Assembly (NCBI RefSeq): GCF_046197875.1 | Contig: NZ_CP166991.1 | Span: 682,001 to 746,000, forward strand | Source of the DNA: Methanobrevibacter_A acididurans | GTDB taxonomy: Archaea; Methanobacteriota; Methanobacteria; Methanobacteriales; Methanobacteriaceae | Reading direction: 5' to 3' | DNA length: 64,000 bases | Shown here: in pieces, positions 52,509 through 62,252 of the stretch | Layout of the letters: each line of letters begins with the position of its first letter | How positions within the stretch are numbered: the stretch's first letter is position 1 | Made by a program: the position numbers and the translations under genes | The notes under the pieces: model-generated | What the model saw: only the letters and a program-made list of their open reading frames with translations | Told to the model about the DNA's origin: nothing | Database searches by the model: none

Positions 52509-53216
52509 CTAAAATAATTTGCTTTGATAATCTGTTTCCTTTTTTTCAATCTTTTCATTACTTAAACCTTTTTTTGATATACTTGCATCATGTAAAAATT
52601 TTTTAAATTTTTTCTTTTCTTCATAAATTTTATTAAAAACTTCATCACTTTCTTCTAAAATTTTTCCACTAACTTTTCTTAAATTTAATTCTTTTAATTC
52701 ATTTTGAGTTTGCTCTGGATTATATTGAATTTTTTCTATTAAAAATTCATTGACTTTTTCAGCATCTATCTCATTAGGATTTCCAAATTTTTTAGAAATG
52801 GAACTAATAATATTATTAATTTCATAACTATCATCTATTAAATTATTCCCTTTAAATCGTATAAATTCAGGGTAATCTTTATTAAAATCAACTTCACCCT
52901 TAATTTCAATAGTCATATCCCACATATAAAAATAATTATAAGTATACCCAATTTTTTTATAATTATCAAAAAATTTGTTAATACAAACAGAATCACTATC
53001 AAAAGCTAAAAATTGGTCTTCATTTGTTTCAAAATCAATTATATTATATCTTGAATCCTTAAATGAAAAATCATATAAGTGAGAATTATCGAATCCCATT
53101 ATAATTTGAATTATTTCATGCAATCCTTTAAAAGTAATATTTGAGGGTATGATTAGATCACGCCAAGTTATTGGCTTAAAATTTTTTAATCTTACTTTGA
53201 TGTTATAACCTTTCAT
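52509..53216 (-). CDS. PRiA4_ORF3-like protein
   Basis: 235 residues. The N-terminal ~170 residues match the plasmid pRiA4b ORF-3/IS1096 TnpR-like domain: YNIKVRLKNFKPITWRDLIIPSNITFKGLHEII (in parts), then GFDNSHLYDFSF and YNYFYMWDMTIEI where the family has a YDFGD-like segment. The C-terminal tail is highly charged and helical. Members occur near mobile elements and in stand-alone form, without a settled function. It runs leftward after the disrupted adhesin gene and downstream of the helicase. The stop is 67 bases past the adhesin stop, tail to tail. Confidence 0.75.
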   Translation of the reverse strand: MKGYNIKVRLKNFKPITWRDLIIPSNITFKGLHEIIQIIMGFDNSHLYDFSFKDSRYNIIDFETNEDQFLAFDSDSVCINKFFDNYKKIGYTYNYFYMWDMTIEIKGEVDFNKDYPEFIRFKGNNLIDDSYEINNIISSISKKFGNPNEIDAEKVNEFLIEKIQYNPEQTQNELKELNLRKVSGKILEESDEVFNKIYEEKKKFKKFLHDASISKKGLSNEKIEKKETDYQSKLF

Positions 53217-53418
53217 ATATAATATTATATTTTCATATTAAATCTTTTCTTAATTTTATAACATTTTATATGATGTGAAAAAAGATTGCTCTTTTAAACT
53301 TAATTTATTTTCTTTTTCTTCTTTTTCTGAATCAAAATATTTTCATAAAAAAAATTTAAAAATAGTATTTATCTTTATTTTAAAACATTAAAATAGCTAA
53401 AAAAAGAATTAAAATTTT

Positions 53419-55263
53419 TTATAATTCTTCTGGATTAATTATTGCTTCTTTAAAGGAGTCTTGTATTAATTTCTTGAAAAGTGGACGATTCATTATTGAT
53501 TTTAATGATTTATCTATAATATAAGTAGTGCAGTAATCATCATCTGCACGCATTCCTCTTCCATAAGTTTGCATTAAAGTAACAGTTGTTTTATATTCAT
53601 ACCACCAACGTTCCTTCTTTCTTATAGCAATCTGTTTATCCTTTAAATTAGGGTAAGGTATTTTATATATAATTTGGAATCTGCACTTGTCATATGGTAA
53701 GTCCACTCCTTCATTCATAGAAGGTGAAACTAGTACTGCATTTTCATTGTTTTCTTCAAATTCATGTAAGATTCTTTCACGATTTCTAGGGTTATGATAC
53801 ATTAATCTTGAACTTGGTAAATTTTGTATTATATAATCCATATTTGAGTAACTATTAGTATGGATTAATCCTTTCTCATTTTCATGTTTACTTAATATTT
53901 TTCTTATAATTGGTAATGCTTTTACTTGTGATCTTTTAATCTTTCTATTAGTCATTTCTCCAGCAAAATCTAAAATTATGGGACGATTTTCAGTTTTAAA
54001 TGGTGTTGGTACTTTTAAGAAGTATGCTTCTTCTTGTTTTATCCCTAACCATTTGCAGAACAATTTTTTTGAAAGTATTGTTGCACTCATAAAGAGTACA
54101 GTGTCACCATATTGTAATAAGTATTTTTTAGCTATTCTATCCACTTTTAAAGGTTTAAAAGTCACCATACCCTCTTTTGCATTTGCATCTATTATCCAAT
54201 TAGAACTATCATTTATTAAGTTTTCCTTTAAATCTTTCAATTGATTAATAGTTTCTTTAACCTTTTCAGCTTTATACTTAGCTAAATCCCTAATTCTTAT
54301 ATCTTTATATGATTTAATTATTGCATCTAATTCTATAATCCAATCTTCAATTTCTCCATCTTTTAAAGTTTCTGGTGTTAAACGTTTACCAATTTCTTCT
54401 TTTAAAATTGAATTATCTAATTGTACTTCTAATAGTTTCATTAGAATATTTTCAACATTATGTGCTTCATCTAATACGAGTAAGTCACGTTTATGGAAGT
54501 GTTTCACGTGATTAAATTCTAATGTTGCATAATCATAATTCATAACTGTTATAGGGGAATTAACTCCATCAGCTTTTTGTTTCCAATAATTACATGGAGT
54601 ATCACCATTGAAGAATAATACTTCTCCTTGACTATTAAATGCTTCAACACTTCCAAATGCTTTATTAGGTGTTAATCCATAAGGACATGCGAATTTTTCT
54701 TCTCCTAAACTAGTTCTACAAGTACCCATATTACAGTTATTTATATCATCTTCATTTATGCATGAGAAATTTCCCCGTCCTTTCACTATGGGGAATCCGA
54801 ATTCACCATTGTATTGTCCCTGTAATTGTTTAGTACGTGTTAGAATAAATGCACTTCCAATGATTTTAGCAAGTGTGGAAGCTATAACACTTTTACCAGT
54901 ACCTGTACCTGCTTCTAAGATAATGTATTTATAACCATCATCAATTGCATCAAGAAGTTCTTGGATAATGTCAAATTGACCATATCGAGGTTGTTTAAAT
55001 GGAAAGTTCTTTATAATATCCTTATCAATAAAAGGATACTCTTTAGTTAAGGCATGAACCTGGCTTCGTGATTGTATATTGTCTTCAATACGGTATGGTT
55101 TACTATTTAATGGTTTATGAAATGTTTTAGTTTTATAATTAGTATTTTTAGAATATTTTACAGGGTTAGGTGTTTCGCGGATTATGCTTTTATTCTTTGA
55201 TTTATCACATATACAATTAGATTTAAGCATACCGCAGTCTGGACAAAAAAGTGAATCCGTCAT
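53419..55263 (-). CDS. XPD/DinG-family superfamily 2 DNA helicase
   Basis: 614 residues. An N-terminal zinc-knuckle-like CPDCGMLKSNCICD is followed by a basic linker. Walker A is LEAGTGTGKSVIAS (~117-130). Cysteines in FSCINEDDINNC, GTCRTSL, KFACPYG and TPCNYWKQ lie where XPD/Rad3/DinG helicases bind a 4Fe-4S cluster. Motif II is LDEAHNVENIL, and the C-terminal QTYGRGMRADDD is motif VI. It should unwind DNA 5' to 3' in repair, recombination or R-loop removal. A second copy of the C-terminal part, about 70% identical by eye, is at 63686-64000. Confidence 0.88.
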   Translation of the reverse strand: MTDSLFCPDCGMLKSNCICDKSKNKSIIRETPNPVKYSKNTNYKTKTFHKPLNSKPYRIEDNIQSRSQVHALTKEYPFIDKDIIKNFPFKQPRYGQFDIIQELLDAIDDGYKYIILEAGTGTGKSVIASTLAKIIGSAFILTRTKQLQGQYNGEFGFPIVKGRGNFSCINEDDINNCNMGTCRTSLGEEKFACPYGLTPNKAFGSVEAFNSQGEVLFFNGDTPCNYWKQKADGVNSPITVMNYDYATLEFNHVKHFHKRDLLVLDEAHNVENILMKLLEVQLDNSILKEEIGKRLTPETLKDGEIEDWIIELDAIIKSYKDIRIRDLAKYKAEKVKETINQLKDLKENLINDSSNWIIDANAKEGMVTFKPLKVDRIAKKYLLQYGDTVLFMSATILSKKLFCKWLGIKQEEAYFLKVPTPFKTENRPIILDFAGEMTNRKIKRSQVKALPIIRKILSKHENEKGLIHTNSYSNMDYIIQNLPSSRLMYHNPRNRERILHEFEENNENAVLVSPSMNEGVDLPYDKCRFQIIYKIPYPNLKDKQIAIRKKERWWYEYKTTVTLMQTYGRGMRADDDYCTTYIIDKSLKSIMNRPLFKKLIQDSFKEAIINPEEL

Positions 55264-55486
55264 ACTATATGATTATTATTTTTATAAATTATATAATTGT
55301 TGATTTTAAATTTATCTAAAAAAAATGGTGTTTAATAAAGATTTTAGAAGTGATATTTTTAGAATTATAACTGTATGAACTTATTTAGCTATTTTTAAAT
55401 AAGCTTTGAGATTAAATACAAAAATTAAAATATCTTTCAATATATTTATTATTTTTTTAAGATTCTTTTGATTTAAGCCTTATATT
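55264..55486. other. Spacer into which IS copy 2 inserted
   Basis: AT-rich spacer upstream of the leftward helicase gene, ending at the target CTTATATT. Together with 56850-56925 it formed one intergenic region of about 290 bases before insertion, so no gene was broken here. Confidence 0.55.
55479..55486. repeat. Left target-site duplication of IS copy 2
   Basis: CTTATATT abuts the left terminus of the IS and recurs exactly at 56850-56857. Confidence 0.95.
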
Positions 55487-56849
55487 GGCTCTGTCAAAAA
55501 CTTAGTTGATTTTATTTTTTGAAATATTTTGTCTCATAATTTTTTTAAGCTTTTTTATGGCTTTAATTATGATTTAGAAATAGTAAATTTAATATATTAA
55601 GTGGAGCTAATATATTTATATGACTAATAAAAAAATAAAAGTTCCATGTTATACTATGGAGCCTATACAATTTAAACTTTACTATTTTTGTGAAGAGTTT
55701 TCTGGTTTTAGTTCTGGTGTGTCTAAAAAGTTAGTTGGGTGTCAGGATATGAGTCCTGAATTGATTCGTCTTGAAAAAAAATGGTGAAATAATTTTTAGC
55801 AATAGTGTTGCTGTTTGTCCAGTGTGTGGGTCTCACCACAATGTTAAAGATGGTAAAATGGAACGTGAATTGATTTTCATGAACTTAGGGAATTAAACTT
55901 GTAAAGTTCAAAGATATAAATGCATTAGATGTGGTAATGTGTTTAGTGCTGATTTGTCATCTATAGTTGAGGTTAATCGGAATATTACTAAGCCTGTGAT
56001 TGATTTTATCTTTAAATCCTATAGTATTGGTGGTGATAGTATTCGTAAAATCATGCACAGGTTAAAAGAAATCCATAATGTGGATATTTCTTATCAAAGT
56101 GTTGAAAACATTTTATTAGGTTTTGAATATGATTTTGATAATGGTTTTTATAGTTTTTCTGGTTATTACTTGTTTGATGCTTTGTGGGTTAAAATTAACA
56201 GCACGTGGAATTATCTTTTGGCCTTATTCGACCTACATAGTAATACTATTGTATTCCTATGATTTAGTCTCTTCTGAGTCAGAAAAAAGTATTTTACAAG
56301 TTTTTAAGTGGAATCTACTTACAATCAAGATCGTAAATATATTGTTACTGATTTGAAACATGAATATCGTCAACCAATACGAAAATTAGGTTTTAAACAT
56401 CAATTCTGTGTGTTTCACACAAAACAAAAAATAAACATGAGACATAAACGATTACTTAAAACAAAACAAATTAAGTTTTGAAGATATTGAATCTGTAAAA
56501 ACTTTTAAACATGAAATTTTCAATATTATGGGTGCTCCAGACTTAGAAACAGCTAAAATAAACAGAGATAAACTTATCAAAGAACAAAAAACCCTACCTG
56601 AACCAATTTTCAAAATCTTATGGAAATTCATAGTCCCCTACTTCAAAAACTTAACATATTACATTAAAAACACTAACATTAGTTGTACGAGTAATAAAAT
56701 CGAGAATATATTCCAAAAAGTATTCCCAAAACATATTAAAAGACTTATGAAAACAGAAACTGGATTAATCAACAGATTCAAACTAAAACTCGAATTCTGC
56801 AACATAAAAAATAAAAACCAAATTTAGCACACAAGTTTTTGACAGAGCC
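55487..56849 (+). mobile_element. Insertion sequence, copy 2 (1363 bp)
   Basis: Nearly identical to 17949-19310, with the same left terminus and TTTTTGACAGAGCC at the right. The right inner end differs: before the last 17 bases copy 2 has AATTTAGCACACAAG where copy 1 has CATCAACTAAA-like sequence, so the terminal repeat is shorter here. It lies between genes, upstream of the REC-glycosyltransferase, and could influence that gene's expression. Perfect 8-bp duplications show an independent transposition event. Confidence 0.95.
55620..56827 (+). pseudogene. Degenerate DDE transposase of IS copy 2
   Basis: Same order of zinc ribbon and DDE segments as copy 1, with the same disrupted sites: the A8 run near 55773-55783, TAA in GGGAATTAAACTTG near 55895, the extra T in ATTGTATTCCTATG near 56255, the junction AAGTGGAATC near 56309 (one base longer than copy 1) and AAGTTTTGAAG near 56474. 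Isolated substitutions relative to copy 1 are few. The element cannot encode a full transposase in one frame, so transposition needed an enzyme from elsewhere. Confidence 0.88.
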
Positions 56850-56857
56850 CTTATATT
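56850..56857. repeat. Right target-site duplication of IS copy 2
   Basis: CTTATATT, identical to 55479-55486 and abutting the right terminus. Confidence 0.95.
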
Positions 56858-56925
56858 ATCTATTAAAAACTATTTATAGGTTAAAAAATAAAAATAGGTA
56901 TAGTATTTAAAGAAGGATGTAAAAC

Positions 56926-59265
56926 ATGAATTTAGAGAAAATATTAATCGTTGAAGATGAAACTTTATCTGCAACTGATTTAAAATATAAATTAGAAGAT
57001 TTAGGTTATGAGGTAATAAGCATTGTTGATAATGGGGACGATGCAATTTACACTGCAGTTCATCAAAGGCCGGATCTTGTATTAATGGATATTGGTTTAA
57101 AAGGGGAAGTAGATTGTATTAGTGCTAGTCAAAAAATATTAGCTTTAGATATACCTGTAGTTTTCATAACTGCAAACATTAATGATGAAAATTTTAAGGA
57201 GGTAAATATTAAACCACCTTATGGTTTTATCACTAAACCTTTCAATGTTAAGAATTTAGAGAGAGTTATTAAGATTGCTATTAAACGTAGTAAAATAGAA
57301 GTTAAAAAAGCAGACTTAGCACGTGGAATCGTTAAAAATGAGGAATCAAATGATGGGGTTGATTCACAAATAGATTTAAAAGCTGAAATGGAATATCATG
57401 AAGGTTTGAAATTTAAAGATAGGGATGAAAATGTTTTAAAAGCAGTTGATGATCCTGTGAAGTTAATTCAAAATAAACCAGATAATATTTATTCTATTTT
57501 AATAGTTGAAGATGAAGCAATAACTGCTCTTGATTTAAAGGGAAATTTAGAAAAATCAGGGTACCATATAACAGATATTGTTGATAATGCTGAAGATGCA
57601 ATAAAATCTGCAAAAGAAAACCCTCCATATTTAGTTTTGTTAGATATTAATTTAAAAGGGGAAAAAAGTGGTATAAGTATTGCAGAGGAAATAAACTTAT
57701 TAAGTATACCAATTGTATATCTTACTGCTCAAACTGATGATGCAACTTCTAATGAAGCTATAGAAACTGCACCTTATGCTTATGTTACTAAACCTTTTAA
57801 TAAACGAGACTTAGAATACACTATTGCTTTAGCAATTAATAAATCATTAAATAATATGGGTCAGATTTATAAGGTTGAAGATAAGGTTAAAGAAAAGAAT
57901 GTTGAAATGAAAATAGAAAAGATTAATGTTCTTGTAATCTTTGGAGGATCACTTATATTAATTATTGCAGGTTTATTAAGTAGGAATGTTACCTGGTTAG
58001 AATGGGTGCTTTTCATTCCTTCAGCTATAATGGTTTTCCTTGCAGTTGCAAGTATGTTTAAACAAGATCCAGTTAAGGAATGGGATGTTAATCCATTTGT
58101 AACTTTACTTGTACCTGCGCATAATGAAGAATTCACAATACGTGAATGTGTGGATAGTTTAGCTAATATAGATTATACTTTAAATGGGGAAAAGAATTAT
58201 GAATTAATTGTTATTAATGATGGTTCTGAAGATAATACTGGTGGAGTTTTAAATCAGTTAAAAGATGAATATGATTGTTTAAATGTTGTAACTAGGGTTC
58301 CTCCAAGATCTGGTAAAGGTAAAGGTTTTGTTTTAAATGATGGTTTAGAAATTAGTAAAGGAAGTATTATTGCTGTTTTTGATGCAGATGCAAGAGTGGA
58401 ACCTGATTTTTTAAATATTATTATCCCTTACTTGAATGATGATAAGATACAAGGTGTACAGTCTCGTATTAAAATGTATAATAAGGATGAGAATTTTTTA
58501 ACTCGTATGCAGCATGTGGAACTTGCTGGATTTGGTAATATTGTTCGTGCAAAAGATATACTTGGTAAAGCTGGTTTTCTTGGTGGAAATGGGCAGTTAG
58601 TTAAAAAAGAGGCTATAGTAAATAGTGAAGGTTGGGATGGTTTTGCTATTACTGAAGATTTAAATTTAAGTGTGAAATTAATGATTAATGGTTATGCAAT
58701 CCGGTATTGTGGTGATACTTGGGTGTATCAAGAAGCTGTGCCTACATGGAGACAATTGTTCCGTCAACGTTCTCGGTGGGCTATTGGGAATTTTGAAACT
58801 TTATTTATTTATTCATCTAAAATTATTAATTCACCAATGCCTGTTTTTAGAATGTTTGGAGTTTTAGAGCATGTGGCTTTCTATGGTTTGAATATGCTTG
58901 TATTCTTTGGTTTTATTGTGTTTATTGTTAATATTGTGGCTTGGTTAGGATTTGGTCATTCTGTATTTATTCGGATGGATGCGCCATTGATTGTTGGGGT
59001 TATTAGTGCTTTTGGATTTTTCCCTAGTGCTTTTATTACTTTATCTCGTGATCGTGTGAGTTTGCCTAGAACTTTACTTGATGTGGTTGGTTATTGGATT
59101 TATTGTTTCCATTTAATTCCATTGTTCTTTATGACTTTTTGGCAAATGTTAACTCGTAAAGAGCGTACTTGGGCTAAAACAGTTCATACTGGTGATGAAG
59201 AGGATTCTGATGCTGAGTGTATTGAAGAGAATATTGATGTTGGGAAAATTGAAGTTGAAAAATGA
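56926..59265 (+). CDS. Two receiver domains fused to a membrane family 2 glycosyltransferase
   Basis: 779 residues. REC1 (~4-122) has the acidic pair E10/D11, phosphoacceptor D55 (LMDIGL), T82 and K104 (TKPF). REC2 (~189-308) has E195/D196, D240 (LLDINL), T267 and K289. Two hydrophobic helices (~333-352, 358-377) lead to a GT-A domain: VPAHNEE (~396), INDGSEDN with D432, DAD at 486-488, TED at 576-578 and QRSRW at 614-618, the D-D-D-QxxRW set of processive synthases (cellulose, hyaluronan, poly-GlcNAc type). Three or more C-terminal helices follow. It should polymerise or export a glycan under phosphorylation control; sugar and partner kinase are unknown. Its start is 77 bases after the IS. 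Confidence 0.92.
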   Translation: MNLEKILIVEDETLSATDLKYKLEDLGYEVISIVDNGDDAIYTAVHQRPDLVLMDIGLKGEVDCISASQKILALDIPVVFITANINDENFKEVNIKPPYGFITKPFNVKNLERVIKIAIKRSKIEVKKADLARGIVKNEESNDGVDSQIDLKAEMEYHEGLKFKDRDENVLKAVDDPVKLIQNKPDNIYSILIVEDEAITALDLKGNLEKSGYHITDIVDNAEDAIKSAKENPPYLVLLDINLKGEKSGISIAEEINLLSIPIVYLTAQTDDATSNEAIETAPYAYVTKPFNKRDLEYTIALAINKSLNNMGQIYKVEDKVKEKNVEMKIEKINVLVIFGGSLILIIAGLLSRNVTWLEWVLFIPSAIMVFLAVASMFKQDPVKEWDVNPFVTLLVPAHNEEFTIRECVDSLANIDYTLNGEKNYELIVINDGSEDNTGGVLNQLKDEYDCLNVVTRVPPRSGKGKGFVLNDGLEISKGSIIAVFDADARVEPDFLNIIIPYLNDDKIQGVQSRIKMYNKDENFLTRMQHVELAGFGNIVRAKDILGKAGFLGGNGQLVKKEAIVNSEGWDGFAITEDLNLSVKLMINGYAIRYCGDTWVYQEAVPTWRQLFRQRSRWAIGNFETLFIYSSKIINSPMPVFRMFGVLEHVAFYGLNMLVFFGFIVFIVNIVAWLGFGHSVFIRMDAPLIVGVISAFGFFPSAFITLSRDRVSLPRTLLDVVGYWIYCFHLIPLFFMTFWQMLTRKERTWAKTVHTGDEEDSDAECIEENIDVGKIEVEK

Positions 59266-59280
59266 TTGGAGGGTTAGAAA

Positions 59281-59877
59281 TTGAAACATAGAGAGAAATT
59301 TGGTGTTGTAATTGTTATTGTTGTCTTATTGTTGTTTTTAACTAATATGGGTGCGATTAATAATTTTTTAAGTTTTCATACAGATAAGACAGTGCAATTG
59401 GAACATTCTGGTTTTGTTGTGCCGGATGCTTGGAATACTAGTAAAGAATTAAACATGTCTAGTAAGGCTAAGTCTCCTTATAGTATTACTAATGGTTATA
59501 TAATTTTTGATATTTTTGAGGATTGGTGTGAAAATTATACTGGGCCTCAGACTTTGAGTAAGCTTAGTAGTATGGAAGGGGGAAATTTTGAAGTAATTAA
59601 AAATGAGGAGGTACATTTAGGGAATTATAATGTTTCTAGATTGTATTATTCTAATCCTTCTAGGGATACTGATTATGTTTATGATCATATTGGGGTTGTT
59701 TATATTTTCCATAAGGAGGATTGTAATTATATGATTGATGGTCATTATATGACTAGTCATGATTATGAGAATAAGAGTTTTACTAAGGAATTAGATGATC
59801 GTGTTGAGGATATGATTGCGAATATGAATAATAAGCATTATAATTTTTGGATTTCTGAGTTTAAGAATTTGGTGTGA
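59281..59877 (+). CDS. Membrane-anchored exported protein of unknown function
   Basis: 198 residues. Short basic N-terminus, one transmembrane helix (GVVIVIVVLLLFLTNMGAI), then an exported domain of ~170 residues that begins VQLEHSGFVVPDAW. Similar openings (a short beta strand followed by a GF or GY segment) are seen in the exported parts of the proteins at 31559 and 62253. The start is TTG 59281 with GGAGGGTT eight bases upstream. It lies 15 bases after the REC-glycosyltransferase stop, so the two are almost certainly cotranscribed; a role in assembling or sensing the product glycan is inference. Confidence 0.78.
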   Translation: MKHREKFGVVIVIVVLLLFLTNMGAINNFLSFHTDKTVQLEHSGFVVPDAWNTSKELNMSSKAKSPYSITNGYIIFDIFEDWCENYTGPQTLSKLSSMEGGNFEVIKNEEVHLGNYNVSRLYYSNPSRDTDYVYDHIGVVYIFHKEDCNYMIDGHYMTSHDYENKSFTKELDDRVEDMIANMNNKHYNFWISEFKNLV

Positions 59878-60154
59878 TTTTTTCATTCTTTTTTAATTTT
59901 TTTGTGATTGTTTTCTTTTTTTTCTTTTCAGTTTTTTGTTTTTTGTTTTAGTTTTTCTTACTTTTTTAATTTTTTCTATTATTTGTTGGTGTTTTGTTCA
60001 TTTTTTTATGGTTTGTTTTTGTGTTTATTTGATGTTGATTAATTCAATTATTGTATTTTTCAATTATTGACTTTATCAACTCTTTTATATAGTATCAATA
60101 ACATATAATATAATATGTTCTAAAAAAAAATTTACAAAATGAGGGACAGAAAAC

Positions 60155-60640
60155 TTGAAAAAAGATATAGATTATAATGAAATTCCAATAAGCGTACTTT
60201 TTAAAATAATAACCAGACATCAAGACATTTATGCAAAACACATTTTAAGAGATACAAATATTACACATTCACAAGTTTCAATATTAATGAATTTATTAAA
60301 AAATGATAATATATGTCAAGATGAACTAAGCCAACCTTTAGTCTTAGATAAAGGAGCAGTTGCAAGAACACTCCAAAAATTAGAGGATGAAGGATATATT
60401 TCACGTATGCAAGATGAGGAAAATCGTAGAAGAAATAAAATTTCATTAACAGATAAAGGACGAGATATAGTTATTCAGATTCAAGAATCAGTTAAAGAAA
60501 GAGAAGAAGGAATAATTAATAATATGCCAATAAGTTTAGATGAACTTCATGATTTATTATTAAAATTTATTCAAGAATCAAGAAAATTTAATCAAGAACA
60601 TATAGACGATGATAAGTGGGAGGCAAAAAAAGGTGAGTGA
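60155..60640 (+). CDS. MarR-family transcriptional regulator
   Basis: 161 residues with the winged helix-turn-helix of MarR: THSQVSILMNLLKNDNICQDELSQ is the HTH entry (in parts), LDKGAVARTLQKLEDEGYI the recognition helix, and RRRNKISLTDKGRDI the wing. MarR proteins usually repress a neighbouring transporter and release DNA on binding a small hydrophobic ligand. The gene overlaps the MATE pump gene by eight bases, a classical regulator-efflux pairing. The start is TTG 60155 after GAGGGACAG. Confidence 0.92.
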   Translation: MKKDIDYNEIPISVLFKIITRHQDIYAKHILRDTNITHSQVSILMNLLKNDNICQDELSQPLVLDKGAVARTLQKLEDEGYISRMQDEENRRRNKISLTDKGRDIVIQIQESVKEREEGIINNMPISLDELHDLLLKFIQESRKFNQEHIDDDKWEAKKGE

Positions 60641-62039
60641 AGAAGTAGAAAAAGGAAAAAACAGTAATATTGATTTATTATTAGGAGATTCACATGTGGC
60701 TATTCGTAAATTAGCATGGCCAATGATGGTTAGTATGTTCCTTATAATGGCATACAACCTAGCAGATAGTATATGGGTAGCAGGTTTAGGATCTGAACCA
60801 TTAGCAGCAATAGGATTTATCACACCATTATTTATGATAGTGGTAGGATTAGGAAATGGGATCGGTGCCGGTGCAAACAGTTTAATTGCACGTTGTATTG
60901 GTGCTCGTGATAAGGAAAAAGCAGATAATGCAGGTTTACATAGTATTTTAATAACAGTTATAGTAAGTATACTATTCTCAATAATATTATGCATCTTATT
61001 ACCATTTATATTACAAATTATGGGTGCAGGATCAGCAACACAACAAGCATTACAATACGGTTACATAGTATTCATTTTCCTCGTAGTATTCATATTCAGT
61101 AGTGTAGCAACATCATTACTTCGTTCAGAAGGAGATGTTAACCGTGCAATGTATGTAATGGCAGCAACAGCAATATTAAACATAGTATTAGATCCAATAT
61201 TCATTTATATATTCCATTTAGGTGTAGCAGGAGCAGCAATAGCAACTGTAATATCCTCATTCTTAAGTTGTGCAATCTTAATATATTGGATTTGGATAAA
61301 AAGAGACACATACCTAGACTTAGGTAAAAGTCACTTCCATTATGAAACTTCAATACTAAAAGATATACTAATTGTAGCAGTACCTTCTACAGCAGAAAAC
61401 TTAATATTCAGTATACTAGGAATTATAGAAAATTACTTATTAGTAATAGTAGCTGGAACAGTAGCGGTTGCAACATATACAGCAGGTATGAGACTTGTAC
61501 AAATGGCAATGATACCATTAATGGGATTAGGAACAGCACTACTAACAGTTGCAGGTGCAGCATATGGAGGACATGATTCAGAAAAATTAGAAGATGCATT
61601 CAGATATACTTTAAAAATTGGAACCTTAATAAGTATAATAATGATAATTCTTTTATATGTATTCGCCCCACAAGTAAGTTTAATATTCTCCTACTCCAGT
61701 GCAAGTGCAGGACTATCAGCTAAAATAATAGTAATGTTACGTATACTATGTGTATTCATAGTTGGAGTAAACTTCGGTATGATGTCTGCAATGGTCTTCC
61801 AAGGTGTGGGAAAAGGTTTCACCTCTTTAGTTTTAACCACAATAAGAGCTTTGCTTATGGAAGTATTATTCTCCTACATTTTCGGTGTAGTAATGGGAAT
61901 GGGAGAAATAGGAATTTATTACGGTGTAGTATGCGGAGTATGTTTAGGTGCTGTAATAAGTTATATTTGGGCTGAACTTTATATTAAAAAGCTTAAAAAA
62001 GTTTACCCTCCACAAAATGTAGAACCACTAACAGAATAA
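60633..62039 (+). CDS. MATE family efflux transporter
   Basis: About 468 residues with twelve hydrophobic helices in two related halves, typical of MATE cation-coupled drug/organic cation exporters (PMMVSMFLIMAYNLADSIWV at the N-terminal helix; LGNGIGAGANSLIARCIGA is a family hallmark, in part). GTG 60633 is preferred: GGGAGG lies about nine bases upstream and the start then overlaps the MarR stop. ATG 60609 would add eight residues inside the MarR gene. The substrate is unknown; control by the upstream MarR protein is likely. Confidence 0.9.
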   Translation: MSEEVEKGKNSNIDLLLGDSHVAIRKLAWPMMVSMFLIMAYNLADSIWVAGLGSEPLAAIGFITPLFMIVVGLGNGIGAGANSLIARCIGARDKEKADNAGLHSILITVIVSILFSIILCILLPFILQIMGAGSATQQALQYGYIVFIFLVVFIFSSVATSLLRSEGDVNRAMYVMAATAILNIVLDPIFIYIFHLGVAGAAIATVISSFLSCAILIYWIWIKRDTYLDLGKSHFHYETSILKDILIVAVPSTAENLIFSILGIIENYLLVIVAGTVAVATYTAGMRLVQMAMIPLMGLGTALLTVAGAAYGGHDSEKLEDAFRYTLKIGTLISIIMIILLYVFAPQVSLIFSYSSASAGLSAKIIVMLRILCVFIVGVNFGMMSAMVFQGVGKGFTSLVLTTIRALLMEVLFSYIFGVVMGMGEIGIYYGVVCGVCLGAVISYIWAELYIKKLKKVYPPQNVEPLTE

Positions 62040-62252
62040 ATTAACAATTTAAAGGGAAAACTTATTCCCTTTTTTCTCTATTTTTTTATATTAAACCATT
62101 AATTTAATGGCTTATTTTTATATTTTATTACTATTTTTTTCAATTTTTTCACATTTATCTAATTATAATCAATCGAATTTTATAGTAAACTTTATAACTG
62201 TATAATTTTAGAAATATATGTATTATTTATTTAAAAAGGGGGTGAATTAAGA

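Noticed and set aside
59878..60154. T-rich stretch as a possible small RNA gene
   Set aside because: Low-complexity T/G runs without any paired stems; it is more likely the terminator region of the REC-glycosyltransferase operon.
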